64,000 nucleotides of DNA. Origin: Acerihabitans arboris. GTDB taxonomy: Bacteria; Pseudomonadota; Gammaproteobacteria; Enterobacterales; Enterobacteriaceae. The position numbers were made by a program, and so were the translations under genes. The notes under the pieces were generated by a model, which was given only the letters and a program-made list of their open reading frames with translations, ran no database searches and had not been told where the DNA came from. Shown one piece after another: positions 15,930 through 25,434 of this stretch. The stretch spans positions 62,001 to 126,000 of the forward strand of contig NZ_WUBS01000002.1 of assembly GCF_010131535.1 (NCBI RefSeq), in the 5' to 3' direction. Position 1 is the first letter of the stretch. Every line of letters begins with the position of its first letter.

Positions 15930-17144
15930 TTATGCTCCTGAAATGCGCGACATTGCCTCGGGCATGGCCAGACCGATCTGGGCATAAATCTCTTCCCAAC
16001 GGCTTGTCACGGTAGTGATGGAAAAATGCCTGGTCTTCCGGACGGCATGCTCACCCATTTGTCTGCGCAACGCCGGCGAGCGTAACAAGTGCGTCAGCCT
16101 GCCGGCAAAATCCTCATGATCTCCCGGCTGCGCCAGGAACCCCGAGCGCGCGTCGATGTATTCCGGCAACGCGCGCCAGCGCGCCCCTACCACAGGCAAC
16201 CCCGCGCTCATCGCCTGGATCAATACCATGCTTTGCGTTTCAGACGTGCTGGCGATAGCGAAGACGTCCGCCGCGTGAAAAACGTCCGCCAGCGCGGCTT
16301 TATCCAGGGTGCCGAGAAATCTGACGCGTTCCCCGACGCCCAGCGCGCGCGCCAGCTGCTCCAGGCGATGACGCGCGGACCCATGGCCCGCCAGCGCCAG
16401 CATCACATCAGGTACCTGCCTTGCGATAAGCGGCAGAGCGCGAATCAAGACATCAATCTTTTTCTCGTCCGCCAGCCGGCCGGCGTAAACAATGGTTGAA
16501 CGACTGAAGCCGTGGGATTGCTTGAGCGCTTCGCGGCGAGCATCCGACACCGGGCGGAACTGGGCGGTATCGATCGGATTGGATACCACGCAATGGGGAC
16601 GGCGCAGCCCAAACGCGCACATTTCGTCAATCACGGAATGAGAAGGACCGGTCACCATCGCGCAGCGATTGTAGTAGCGGGTGACGGCATGGACGCTGAC
16701 TTTCCTGAAAAAATTGGCCGAAAACGGCGTATAGCCGGCAAACTCCCCGATAGCCCAGTGATTGGTGCCGACCACCGGCACATCAAGATGGCGTGCCGCG
16801 CTCAGCGCCTCCCGGCCCGCGCCGAGAAAGGTATGGGTGTGGATAATATCCGGCGCGAAAGGCAATAACTGGCGCCAGCGCCGCCCGGTAGGCACCACCA
16901 GACGGGACTGCCCGGTCGAACTGGGCACCGGTAGCGAAAACAGCCGCCGGATCTCCACATTTTCCCCGGCATCGACTTCATGCCCGGGGACGCCGGCAAG
17001 TTTAAAGTCATGGCGGGTAGCGCGCGGCGCGAAAACAACCACCTGATGACCGCGTTTGCCAAGTTCCCGGCATCCGGACAATACCGAATCCTGGATCCCT
17101 CCTAACTCAGGGTAAAAACTGTCGGTAAAAACGGCAATACGCAT
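15930..17144 (-). CDS. Glycosyltransferase family 4 (PimB/MgdA-like)
   Basis: A 404-residue GT-B enzyme. N-terminal FTDSFYPELGGIQDSV is the loop typical of GT4 enzymes; the C-terminal domain has the sugar-nucleotide region YAGRLADEKKIDVLIRAL and the E-x7-E region SETQSMVLIQAMSAGLPVVG, where the second acid position reads Gln. Relatives mannosylate or glucosylate lipids such as diacylglycerol or phosphatidylinositol. ATG 17144 follows the dedA stop by 4 bases. The ORF could extend to 17297, but that part overlaps dedA and has no family match. Confidence 0.82.
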   Translation of the reverse strand: MRIAVFTDSFYPELGGIQDSVLSGCRELGKRGHQVVVFAPRATRHDFKLAGVPGHEVDAGENVEIRRLFSLPVPSSTGQSRLVVPTGRRWRQLLPFAPDIIHTHTFLGAGREALSAARHLDVPVVGTNHWAIGEFAGYTPFSANFFRKVSVHAVTRYYNRCAMVTGPSHSVIDEMCAFGLRRPHCVVSNPIDTAQFRPVSDARREALKQSHGFSRSTIVYAGRLADEKKIDVLIRALPLIARQVPDVMLALAGHGSARHRLEQLARALGVGERVRFLGTLDKAALADVFHAADVFAIASTSETQSMVLIQAMSAGLPVVGARWRALPEYIDARSGFLAQPGDHEDFAGRLTHLLRSPALRRQMGEHAVRKTRHFSITTVTSRWEEIYAQIGLAMPEAMSRISGA

Positions 17145-17148
17145 GCGA

Positions 17149-17727
17149 CTACCCCCCTGGCAACAGCAATCCGGTGACTCTACGCAGATACAGGATAAAA
17201 GTAATGACCAGTACAGCCAGGACCGAACAGGAAAACACCCATAGCCATAAATCGATACGCTGCCATGCGGCCCCGGCAAAGAATCCCAGCAACACAAACA
17301 AGCCGGATTTAGGCAATGTCGCCAACAGGTTAAACGTCAGGAACAGCCAGATCGGGATCCTTGCCGCTCCAGCGCTTAATAACACCAGGAACCCCGCCGC
17401 GTGCGTCAGTTTCGCCGTCACCAGAACGCGCCCGGGATGGGTGCGAAACTGCGCCAGAAGCGGCGCCAAATGCCGCCAACGGCCAAGGTTAAAACGGCGG
17501 CGCAGCCGCGAAGTCGGTATTCGGCCACTCCTGCCCAGCCCGTAGAGAATGACATCCCCGGTCAGATCGCCTATCACGGCGACAGTATAGACGCCGCCGA
17601 TATGCAATAGCCCCTGGGCCGCCAGAATTGCGCCAAAGACCGTCGCCATCGGGCCTTCAACCAGGACGGCGACGAACAGCGCGGCGTATCCATAGCTGGA
17701 AATAGCGGATAATATCCATTCCGGCAT
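17149..17727 (-). CDS. DedA/VTT-domain membrane protein
   Basis: A 192-residue integral membrane protein with four to five hydrophobic segments. The VTT/DedA features are the acidic re-entrant motif near VEGPMATVFGAILAAQG, the GD-x3-DVILYGLGRSGR segment and a later FLVLLSAGAARIP helix hairpin. DedA proteins act as lipid flippases/scramblases, including for undecaprenyl phosphate or phospholipids. It heads an operon with two glycosyltransferases, which suggests transport of a lipid substrate or product of the GTs; this is inference. Confidence 0.8.
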   Translation of the reverse strand: MPEWILSAISSYGYAALFVAVLVEGPMATVFGAILAAQGLLHIGGVYTVAVIGDLTGDVILYGLGRSGRIPTSRLRRRFNLGRWRHLAPLLAQFRTHPGRVLVTAKLTHAAGFLVLLSAGAARIPIWLFLTFNLLATLPKSGLFVLLGFFAGAAWQRIDLWLWVFSCSVLAVLVITFILYLRRVTGLLLPGG

Positions 17728-18258
17728 AACCCCTCCCTAAAAATTATGATTATTCAGACGCAATAAACGCGGAACATATTCAAGCCGGTGACCCGAATTT
17801 GCATAGCGTATGCGGGGCAGATCATGATAAGCCGCGTGATGAATATGGCATACGGCGGCACACCTTGCCATCGGCGCCTTGATGAGGACAACCTCCAGAG
17901 CGTTGCACAGGTAACGCATGGATGAATCACAATACACTGTTTCGGTCCGTTATTCTGACGTGGGAATCATACTATCGGAATGTGACTGGAATCTTACTGA
18001 TGGCCTGAATTAAAAATTTTCCGCCGGATACGACGCCGGCATGGTCAAAACGGGGGCGAAAGATCATCCTCCGCGCTGGCGGAGCATTCAGCGACTGAAT
18101 GGCCGGTGTGAAACTTCATGGCCGCTTAATTTCCCTCGCCATGTCCAAATACCCTAACGTCTTATTAGCCAACGTGATGTGCCCGATATTATTTTTTCTA
18201 ATTTATTACAGGGGCAAATAACCATCCCGTCGGGATGTAATGCGCCGGGCTTGATAAA
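17728..18258. other. 531-base gene-free region between dedA and marC
   Basis: No ORF here has family-like features. It contains the upstream region of the dedA operon, a small hairpin CTCCGC-GCTG-GCGGAG near 18068-18083, and a hairpin near the marC end. No small RNA family is recognised. Confidence 0.5.
18223..18237 (-). terminator. Possible marC terminator hairpin
   Basis: CATCCCG-T-CGGGATG is a perfect 7-bp stem with a 1-base centre about 20 bases after the marC stop. The following sequence on the - strand (GTTATTTGCC) is only mildly U-rich, so this is a weak terminator at best. Confidence 0.35.
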
Positions 18259-18933
18259 TTAATGCACCGCAATAATTTCTAAAACACCATTTATAATAAA
18301 TTGCACGCCGACACATACCAGCAAAAAGCCCATTAACCTTGATATGGCCTCGATACCGCTTTTGCCAATTAAGCGCATGATAACACCGGAACCATTCAGG
18401 CAAATCCAAAGAATAACTGAAATGGCGGCAAAGGTAATCGCCGGGCTGATGAGCAGCACCCAAGGTTCAAAACCCAATGAATTACCTTTTAACGTTGAAA
18501 CCGAACTGATGATCATGGCTATGGTGCCGGGTCCCGCGCTACCCGGCATGGCCAACGGCACAAAAGCAATATTTTCTGAACCTTCATTCAGCATCTCTTG
18601 ATGCTTGGCATCAACGATGGACGATTTTTCATGCCGGGCATGGGGGAAAAGCATGCGAAAACCGATAAATGCGACGATCAGCCCCCCGGCGATACGCAGC
18701 CCCGGAATGGAGATACCAAAGGTATTCATCACCAGTTGACCGGCATAAAAAGCGACGATCATGATAATAAAGACATAGATCGAGGCCATCAACGCCTGGT
18801 GTTTTACCTCTTTATAGGTCATGTTGCCGGAAAGGCTTAATAAAAGCGCAACCGACGTTAACGGGTTAACCAGTGGCAAAAGCAAAACCAGACCCAAGGT
18901 TACCGCTTGCAACAATTGGGAAAGTCCTAACAT
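18259..18933 (-). CDS. marC: MarC family inner membrane protein
   Basis: A 224-residue protein with six hydrophobic segments. The segments [40 protein letters not shown] and [20 protein letters not shown] are almost as in Escherichia coli MarC. MarC was once thought linked to multiple antibiotic resistance, but no role has been confirmed; the family (UPF0056) is loosely called NAAT transporters. It stands alone. ATG 18933 gives the E. coli-like length (221). Confidence 0.88.
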   Translation of the reverse strand: MLGLSQLLQAVTLGLVLLLPLVNPLTSVALLLSLSGNMTYKEVKHQALMASIYVFIIMIVAFYAGQLVMNTFGISIPGLRIAGGLIVAFIGFRMLFPHARHEKSSIVDAKHQEMLNEGSENIAFVPLAMPGSAGPGTIAMIISSVSTLKGNSLGFEPWVLLISPAITFAAISVILWICLNGSGVIMRLIGKSGIEAISRLMGFLLVCVGVQFIINGVLEIIAVH

Positions 18934-19170
18934 GGGGCGTACCTCGGAAAATCACATGTACATTCGGCTAATACCTTATCATGAATATTTTAATATGACA
19001 TTCTGGGATAAGGGCAATATCTGCCGACTGCTGTTTTATACACCTAATGAAAATAGGCGGTGCCGCAGATGAGATAAAGTATTTATTCCTGGCAAAGATT
19101 AACGCCACGAAATTCTTTGGTTTCCCGCGGCATTTTTCATCGCAAGGTGCAACCCAAGTCGCCATGCCCG

Positions 19171-20835
19171 TCATGGCCGATGCTGATACCACAGCAAGAC
19201 CAACCGCGCGGTCCGCCGCATTTTATCCGGTTCCGGCAGCGTGCCGGGGATTTCCCCGCCGCGCGGCAAACGCAATATCAGCGACACATTGCCCTGCGCA
19301 CGCGCACGCGCCAGCCATTGCGGGAAGTCGGCGTCGCTGATGAAATGGCCGCGCACGTCGGGATATTTCAGGCCGTAAGCCACTTCCCCCCGCTCATTGA
19401 ACAGCAGAATATCGCTGCGTTTTAATTCCCACGCCAAGCCGGTTGCGACGCCCACGCTGTCGCTCAGCACATATCGGCTGTCGGCCAGCATCGCCCGATG
19501 AGCGCGAATAAAGATTTGCGGCTGCTTCGGGCCGGACACCTGCTGGGGAACCGCGTCGCCAAACAGCAGGCACAGCAGCAACGGACAGGCGGCGGACCAA
19601 GGCCAGCGCCTGGCATCATGGCGTACCGAAAACGCGGCAAACAGCAGCCAGCCGGAAAAGGCGATCATGCCCAGAACGACTTTCGGCCATTCCTGAGGCG
19701 AGAAAAACCGCGCCTGGGGCAGCAAACCCGACCCCAGCAATGCCAGCGCCAGTATGCCTGTCAAGCCCACCAACCCGTTTAGCGCCGCGTTAACCTGGAA
19801 TATCCTGCTGCGTAGGGCGGCCGCCCGATCTTCAGCATAAGCCGTTATCAGCAGCGCCAGCGGCGCCATACACGACAGGATATAGGTCGGCAGCTTGCCC
19901 TTGGCGATGCTGAAGAATATCAGCGGCATCGCGACCCAGCTCAGCAGGAAAAACAATTCCGGCCGGGCGGCGCGCTCACGCCAGGCTTTGGCCAGGGAGC
20001 CAGGCAGCAGCGCCAGCCAGGGCAGCACGCCGGCGATCAGCACCGGAATGTAATACCAGAACGGCGCCTTATGCTGGGCATTCTCTTCGGCAAAACGCTG
20101 GATATGCTCTACCCAGAAGAAATAGCGCCAAAAGTCCGGCTCACGCCGGGCAATAGCCAGCGCCCACGGCAGGCTGAGCAGCACGCCGACGATCGCCGCG
20201 GCCGGCCCGTAGATCAGCAGTTCTTTTATCCGCCGCCGCCGGATGGCAATCGGGATCGCCGCAATCACCGGCACCGCCAGCGCCAGGAACCCCTTGGTCA
20301 TAAAGCCCATGCCGCAGGCCAGTCCAAGCAGCGTATAACCGCCCAGTCTGCCTTTTACGCCGGTGGCTCGCAGCGCCAGATAATAGCTGACCATCGCCGC
20401 CGTCAGCCACAGCGCCAGCGTAGCATCGAGCAGGCCGTAGGTTCCGATACTGAGGACCAGCAGCATCGACAGGAAAATCAGTGCCGCCACGCTGGCCCGG
20501 CGCGGGTTGCGCCACATCATCATCGCCAGCGCAAACACCAGCGCCGCGGTGACGCCGGTGCTGAATACCGAGCCGAAGCGTACGGCAAAATTGGTGTCGC
20601 CGAACAGCCAGTGGCTGATATTGTTGAACCAGTAAGCGGCTACCGGCTTGTCAAAATAACGCAGGCCAAGCAATTTCGGCACCACCCAGTCGCCGCGGCT
20701 GAGCATTTCACGGCTGACTTCCGCCGTGCGGGTTTCGTCCGGTTGCCATAGCCGTCGGCCGTTCAGGGGAATCAGGTAGACCAGGGCAAAATAAACGGCA
20801 AGTAACCAGGTCCATGATCCATTCAGTCTCTTCAT
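19171..20835 (-). CDS. arnT: ArnT-like lipid A 4-amino-4-deoxy-L-arabinose transferase (paralogue)
   Basis: A 554-residue inner-membrane GT-C enzyme with about 12 hydrophobic segments. The first periplasmic loop has [18 protein letters not shown], holding the Asp and Glu essential in ArnT, and the next segment [18 protein letters not shown] is close to the E. coli enzyme. ArnT moves L-Ara4N from undecaprenyl phosphate to lipid A, giving polymyxin resistance. The other arn genes (arnBCADEF) are absent here, so it is a stand-alone copy, either a second ArnT or a related transferase with another sugar or acceptor. ATG 20835 fits the family start. Confidence 0.8.
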   Translation of the reverse strand: MKRLNGSWTWLLAVYFALVYLIPLNGRRLWQPDETRTAEVSREMLSRGDWVVPKLLGLRYFDKPVAAYWFNNISHWLFGDTNFAVRFGSVFSTGVTAALVFALAMMMWRNPRRASVAALIFLSMLLVLSIGTYGLLDATLALWLTAAMVSYYLALRATGVKGRLGGYTLLGLACGMGFMTKGFLALAVPVIAAIPIAIRRRRIKELLIYGPAAAIVGVLLSLPWALAIARREPDFWRYFFWVEHIQRFAEENAQHKAPFWYYIPVLIAGVLPWLALLPGSLAKAWRERAARPELFFLLSWVAMPLIFFSIAKGKLPTYILSCMAPLALLITAYAEDRAAALRSRIFQVNAALNGLVGLTGILALALLGSGLLPQARFFSPQEWPKVVLGMIAFSGWLLFAAFSVRHDARRWPWSAACPLLLCLLFGDAVPQQVSGPKQPQIFIRAHRAMLADSRYVLSDSVGVATGLAWELKRSDILLFNERGEVAYGLKYPDVRGHFISDADFPQWLARARAQGNVSLILRLPRGGEIPGTLPEPDKMRRTARLVLLWYQHRP

Positions 20836-21261
20836 GAAACCTCCCTCACATCGATTTGACGCCCCAACCAGCCCGCACGGCCGATATACGGGCCGTCATG
20901 GTTTTCGATGACGCATTATAATGCGCCGGGGCCGTCATTGATGTCGGCGAGGCGATGTTTCAGCGCTTCGGCGGCCACCAGCCCGTGAACCTGGTAGCGG
21001 ATTGAAGTTTAACCGGGTGAAACGCGCGTCTTGCCGCTGATGTACGGCCAGACCCGCTCGACCTCGCTTTATCTGGTGATCGACGACGGCAGCAAAGCTG
21101 TTCGATAACGAAATCAGCACGCTGGCGCGATACCTGTCTTTGTATGTCGCTGATCCAGAACAATAGCTGCTAACCATAGCCGGTTAAAGCATTTAATCAA
21201 CCTCCCCCGCGCCGGTAAGATAAATGGAAAAGCATCCATTCATCGCCGGAGAAATATATCC
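20836..21261. other. 426-base region with degenerate coding traces
   Basis: On the - strand a stretch ending at about 20919 reads RYQVHGLVAAEALKHRLADI and looks like the C-terminus of a protein, while adjacent frames upstream hold further protein-like segments (for example GLAVHQRQDARFTRLNFNP). Stops and frame changes interrupt it, so it may be a decayed gene. I do not recognise the family. The rest holds the tctC promoter region. Confidence 0.3.
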
Positions 21262-22233
21262 ATGATATTGCCTAAGACCCTCGCAATGTGTTTATTCATC
21301 TCGACGCTGGGGGTAGCCAAAGCCGACGACGGAGCCAAATTTCCCCTGAAACCGGTCAAAATCATTGTGCCGGTCGCGGCCGGCGGCAGCGCCGATAAGC
21401 TCACGCGCGTACTGGCTGAAAAGCTGAGTGAAAAATGGGGACAATCGGTCATTGTGGAAAACGTGACCGGCGCCAGCGGCACCCTCGGCAGCGCAAAGGT
21501 GGCCAAAGCGCCCGCCGACGGCTACACCTTGCTGGAAACCGGTGAAGCGTTAACGCTTAATGCGCTGTTGTTCAAAAAATTACCCTACGATTCCGCCGCC
21601 GCCTTTACGCCGGTGATCAAAGCGGTAGTGAATCCACAAATCCTGGTGGTCAATCCCAAACTCGGCATCGATACCTTTCAGCAGTATGTTGCCGTTAGCC
21701 GGGAAAAACCCGGCACCATCAGCCTCGGATTGCCCACCAACGGCGGCATTGCCCAGATTGCCCATGAAATGCTTAATCAACGGACCGGCGGCAAGGTTAA
21801 CTATATCCCCTATCCCGGCGGCGGCCCGGCGGCGGTAGACGTCATCGCCGGTCATACCAACGCCACGCTGATTACCCTGGCGGCGGTCACCGAATATGTT
21901 AAAAGCGGACGATTAAAAGCGCTGGCGGTGACCACGACGTATCGTTCGACGGCGCTGCCGCAGGTGCCGACGATGGCCGAATCGGGCCAGCCGGGTTTTA
22001 GCGTCGAAAGCTGGCAGGGCTACCTGGCGCCGGCCGGCACGCCCCCCGCCATTGTTAACCAGTTGAACCGCGATTTCGCCGAGGTGTTGCGTTCACCCGG
22101 GGTCAGGCGGCAATTGGAAAATCTGGGTTACGGCGTGAAGGCCAGTACGCCGCAAGAGCTAGCCGATACGCTGGCCGGCGATATGACGCGTTATGGCAAG
22201 ATTGTCCACGACGCCGGCATCAGCATTCAATGA
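21262..22233 (+). CDS. tctC: Tripartite tricarboxylate transporter substrate-binding protein (TctC/Bug family)
   Basis: A 323-residue periplasmic binding protein with an N-terminal signal (MILPKTLAMCLFISTLGVAKA). Typical Bug features follow: KPVKIIVPVAAGGSADKLTRVLAEKL, VENVTGASGTLGS, and a C-terminal GTPPAIVNQLNRDFAEVL. The family binds carboxylates such as citrate, tartrate or aromatic acids and hands them to TctAB. TctB and TctA genes follow directly, making a complete transporter. Substrate cannot be assigned; no tctDE two-component genes are adjacent. Confidence 0.88.
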   Translation: MILPKTLAMCLFISTLGVAKADDGAKFPLKPVKIIVPVAAGGSADKLTRVLAEKLSEKWGQSVIVENVTGASGTLGSAKVAKAPADGYTLLETGEALTLNALLFKKLPYDSAAAFTPVIKAVVNPQILVVNPKLGIDTFQQYVAVSREKPGTISLGLPTNGGIAQIAHEMLNQRTGGKVNYIPYPGGGPAAVDVIAGHTNATLITLAAVTEYVKSGRLKALAVTTTYRSTALPQVPTMAESGQPGFSVESWQGYLAPAGTPPAIVNQLNRDFAEVLRSPGVRRQLENLGYGVKASTPQELADTLAGDMTRYGKIVHDAGISIQ

Positions 22234-22269
22234 CAACGGTATACCGGGCTAAAGGCCAAAGGCGGCGGG

Positions 22270-22782
22270 ATGGATAATTTTTCTTCTCCGGCCAGCGCCG
22301 CGGCGCGTCGTCGCGGCGGGTCGGCCATCCGTAATCATCAGGATTTCTGGTCCGGATGGTTATTTTTATTCATCGGCTGCGGTTTCAGCGCGCTGGCGGG
22401 ACAATACCCGATCGGCGCCGCCTCGCGAATGGGCGCGGGATTTTTCCCGCTCTGCCTCGGCCTGCTGCTGGCGGTTTTTGGCCTGCTGGTGATCCTGTCA
22501 TCATTGTCGCGCCGCGGGCGGGCGGATCCCATGCCGTCATGGAAGCCGGGAAAATTAATCTGGATACTGGGCGCGACCACGGTGTTCGCGCTGCTGCTTG
22601 AACCCGCGGGGCTGGTTATTTCACTGCTGCTGCTGGTGTTTATCTCCAGTAAAGCCAGCGACCGGTTCACCGTGAAAGGCACGCTTGCCAACGCGGCCGT
22701 ACTGGTGACGCTGAACGTGACGCTGTTTATTTGGGGACTGGATCAGCTGATCCCGGTCTGGCCCGCGTTTATTACCCATTAG
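22270..22782 (+). CDS. tctB: Tripartite tricarboxylate transporter small membrane subunit TctB
   Basis: A 170-residue protein with four hydrophobic segments and the family-typical IGAASRMGAGFFPLCLGLLLAVFGLL near residues 55-80. TctB is the small membrane component of the TTT carrier. It lies 36 bases after tctC and 3 bases before tctA. The N-terminal 30 residues are polar and basic. Confidence 0.85.
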   Translation: MDNFSSPASAAARRRGGSAIRNHQDFWSGWLFLFIGCGFSALAGQYPIGAASRMGAGFFPLCLGLLLAVFGLLVILSSLSRRGRADPMPSWKPGKLIWILGATTVFALLLEPAGLVISLLLLVFISSKASDRFTVKGTLANAAVLVTLNVTLFIWGLDQLIPVWPAFITH

Positions 22783-22785
22783 GGC

Positions 22786-24291
22786 ATGGATATGGAGCTA
22801 TTGGCGCATCTGATGCTGGGTTTCAGCACCGCGTTATCATGGCAAAACCTGCTGTATTGCTTGGTCGGCTGTACGCTTGGCACCTTGATTGGCGTACTGC
22901 CGGGGCTGGGTCCGGTGGCGGCCATCGCCATGTTGTTGCCGGCAACCTATGCCCTGCCGCCGGACGCCGCGTTGATCATGCTGGCCGGCATCTATTATGG
23001 CGCCCAATACGGCGGATCCACCACCGCCATACTGCTGAATATTCCCGGTGAGTCCGCTTCGGTGGTCACCACCATCGACGGTCATCAAATGGCGCGGCAA
23101 GGCCGGGCCGGCGTGGCGCTGGCCACTTCGGCCATCGGCTCGTTCTTTGCCGGCTGCGTCGCCACGCTGGTGCTGGCGGCCTTTGCCATTCCACTGACGG
23201 AACTCGCTTTCCGCTTCGGTCCGGCCGAGTATTTCTCGCTGATGTTTCTTGGGCTTATCGGCGCGGTGGTGCTGTCGTCCGGCTCGCTGCTGAAAGCGCT
23301 GTCCATGATTGTCCTTGGGCTGCTGCTGGGCCTGGTGGGTACCGATATCAATTCAGGTGCCCAACGCTTCACCCTGGATATTCCGGAGCTTGCGGACGGG
23401 CTGAGCTTTGTCGCCCTGGCGATGGGCATCTTCGGCTTCGCGGAAATCATCCGCAACCTGGAGGACAACCAGGGTAAAGCGGTCAACGTCGGCAAAATCT
23501 CGACCCTATGGCCGGATAGACAGGATTTTAAACGCATGAGACCCGCCATCTATCGCGGAACGCTGCTCGGCTCGATCCTCGGGTTATTACCCGGCGGCGG
23601 CGCGACGCTGGCATCCTTTTCGGCCTATGCGCTGGAAAAAAAAATCAGCCAATACAGCGCCGAGTTCGGCCATGGCGCCATCGAGGGCGTGGCGGGGCCG
23701 GAAGCGGCCAACAACGCGGCGGCGCAAACCTCATTCGTTCCGTTGCTGACCTTGGGCATTCCGTCCAACGCCGTGATGGCGCTGATGGTGGGCGCGATGA
23801 TGATCCATGATATCCAGCCGGGGCCGCAGGTGATGACCAATAACCCCTCGTTATTCTGGGGCCTGCTGGCCTCGATGTGGATCGGCAATCTGATGCTCGT
23901 GATCCTCAACCTGCCGCTGATCGGCGTATGGGCCAGTCTATTGCGCATCCCTTATCGTTACCTTTATCCGGCGATCCTGGTGTTTTGCTGTATCGGCGTG
24001 TATTCGGTGCAAAATTCGGTTTTTGACGTTATCCAGGCGGTGGGTTTCGGCCTGCTGGGATATGTCTTATTGAAACTCGACTGCGAGCCCGCGCCGCTCC
24101 TGATGGGATTCGTCCTGGGTCCGCTATTGGAAGAGTATTTCAGGCGCGCCCTGTTGTTATCCCATGGTGATTTGAGCACGTTTGTGACCCGGCCGCTATC
24201 GCTGTCCCTGCTGGCGGCGGCGGCCGGGCTGGTGGTGCTGGTCACGCTTCCGGCCATTCGCCGTACCCGCGCGGAGGCGTTCCGGGAATAG
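22786..24291 (+). CDS. tctA: Tripartite tricarboxylate transporter large membrane subunit TctA
   Basis: A 501-residue membrane protein with about 12 segments. The conserved TctA features are GTLIGVLPGLGPVAAIAML, YYGAQYGGSTTAILLNIPGE, EGVAGPEAANNAAAQTSFVPLLTLGIPSNAVMAL (in parts) and a final LLLSHGDLSTF. It forms the ion-coupled channel with TctB and receives substrate from TctC. The full length and intact motifs indicate a working transporter. Confidence 0.9.
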   Translation: MDMELLAHLMLGFSTALSWQNLLYCLVGCTLGTLIGVLPGLGPVAAIAMLLPATYALPPDAALIMLAGIYYGAQYGGSTTAILLNIPGESASVVTTIDGHQMARQGRAGVALATSAIGSFFAGCVATLVLAAFAIPLTELAFRFGPAEYFSLMFLGLIGAVVLSSGSLLKALSMIVLGLLLGLVGTDINSGAQRFTLDIPELADGLSFVALAMGIFGFAEIIRNLEDNQGKAVNVGKISTLWPDRQDFKRMRPAIYRGTLLGSILGLLPGGGATLASFSAYALEKKISQYSAEFGHGAIEGVAGPEAANNAAAQTSFVPLLTLGIPSNAVMALMVGAMMIHDIQPGPQVMTNNPSLFWGLLASMWIGNLMLVILNLPLIGVWASLLRIPYRYLYPAILVFCCIGVYSVQNSVFDVIQAVGFGLLGYVLLKLDCEPAPLLMGFVLGPLLEEYFRRALLLSHGDLSTFVTRPLSLSLLAAAAGLVVLVTLPAIRRTRAEAFRE

Positions 24292-24497
24292 CGCGCGCCC
24301 GGTTGAATGTCATGTTCTCAATAGCCGATGGCAATAAACGGCATGGTGGTTAACGCGGAATATTATCAATTAATAAAATGGTATTTAGCGGCTAAAACTC
24401 ATAATTATTATATCAATATGCGTAATAATTAGTTGGCATGAGCCACGAAATCCTTATATTTCATAAGGTATTTTTCCAGGGAAAACGGGAAGCCGTC

Positions 24498-25202
24498 ATG
24501 GCCGATAAATTTACCTGTACCGAATGTAATTTGCTTAACTGCCAGACCCGGGATAAAGAATTCCCGAAAAAATGTTTAACCACCGCGGCGGGGAATGACG
24601 CCGTATTGCGCGCAAGCGTCGACCAGTACCATGACGATCCGCTGGTCGCTAAGATCATGCAGGCGGCGGCGCAGGTGGAAGGTCAATACTATGGTCAGTT
24701 GACCCGGGTGGAAGAGATTATCGTTTTTGCCAAAAAAATAGGCGCTAAAAAGATCGGCGTGGCGTCCTGCGCCGGCTTGATTCGGGAAAACCGTATTTTC
24801 GCCGGCATTTTACGCGCCAATAATCTGCAGGCGTTCGGCGTGTTATGCAAAGTAGGCGGACAGGACAAGTGCGGCGTCGGCATCGCCGAACGGGATAAAA
24901 TCAAACCGGGTCATTATGAGGCCATGTGCAACCCGATTATGCAGGCTAAATTATGCAATCAGGAAAAAACCGATCTTAATGTCATCAGCGGCCTGTGTGT
25001 CGGGCATGATTCCTTATTTATCAAGCATTCGGACGCGCCGGTAACCTATCTGATCGTCAAGGACCGGGTGTTGGCCCATAACCCGGTCGGCGCGCTGAAT
25101 ACCGGTCACTCCTATTACCAACGCTTGCTGGATGGCGTTAGGTTAAATGAAGCGGATAAGCGTATGTCACCAAATAATGACTCCGCAAACATCACCGATT
25201 AA
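24498..25202 (+). CDS. DUF1847 family cysteine-rich protein
   Basis: A 234-residue cytoplasmic protein. Its N-terminus has a cysteine cluster (FTCTECNLLNC and a further Cys in PKKC), and GVASCAGLIREN, CKVGGQDKCGV and GLCVGHDSLF give more conserved Cys and His. These match the DUF1847 family, predicted to bind metal and found mostly in anaerobes and facultative bacteria. ATG 24498 was chosen because GGGAAG lies upstream and MADKFTC is the family start; a reading to 24438 exists. It stands alone between the tct operon and a DppA-like gene. Function unknown. Confidence 0.72.
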   Translation: MADKFTCTECNLLNCQTRDKEFPKKCLTTAAGNDAVLRASVDQYHDDPLVAKIMQAAAQVEGQYYGQLTRVEEIIVFAKKIGAKKIGVASCAGLIRENRIFAGILRANNLQAFGVLCKVGGQDKCGVGIAERDKIKPGHYEAMCNPIMQAKLCNQEKTDLNVISGLCVGHDSLFIKHSDAPVTYLIVKDRVLAHNPVGALNTGHSYYQRLLDGVRLNEADKRMSPNNDSANITD

Positions 25203-25434
25203 GCTGGCGGAGGAAAAAAATCCGGGAAATTTAAATGAAAGTGACGACCACGGCGTAGCTAATCCTCATGGGATTGATGAATAATCCATCACCGGGAAGT
25301 CTTTATCGTACAGCCAGTGCTTATGGCTAATTGGTACCCCTTAAGATGCATGCGATTTTTTCATTTTTACCTATTGCCGCTTATAATGGCCCGGTCAATA
25401 ACTACAGAATAATCACCTTATCAAGGCAAGAAAA

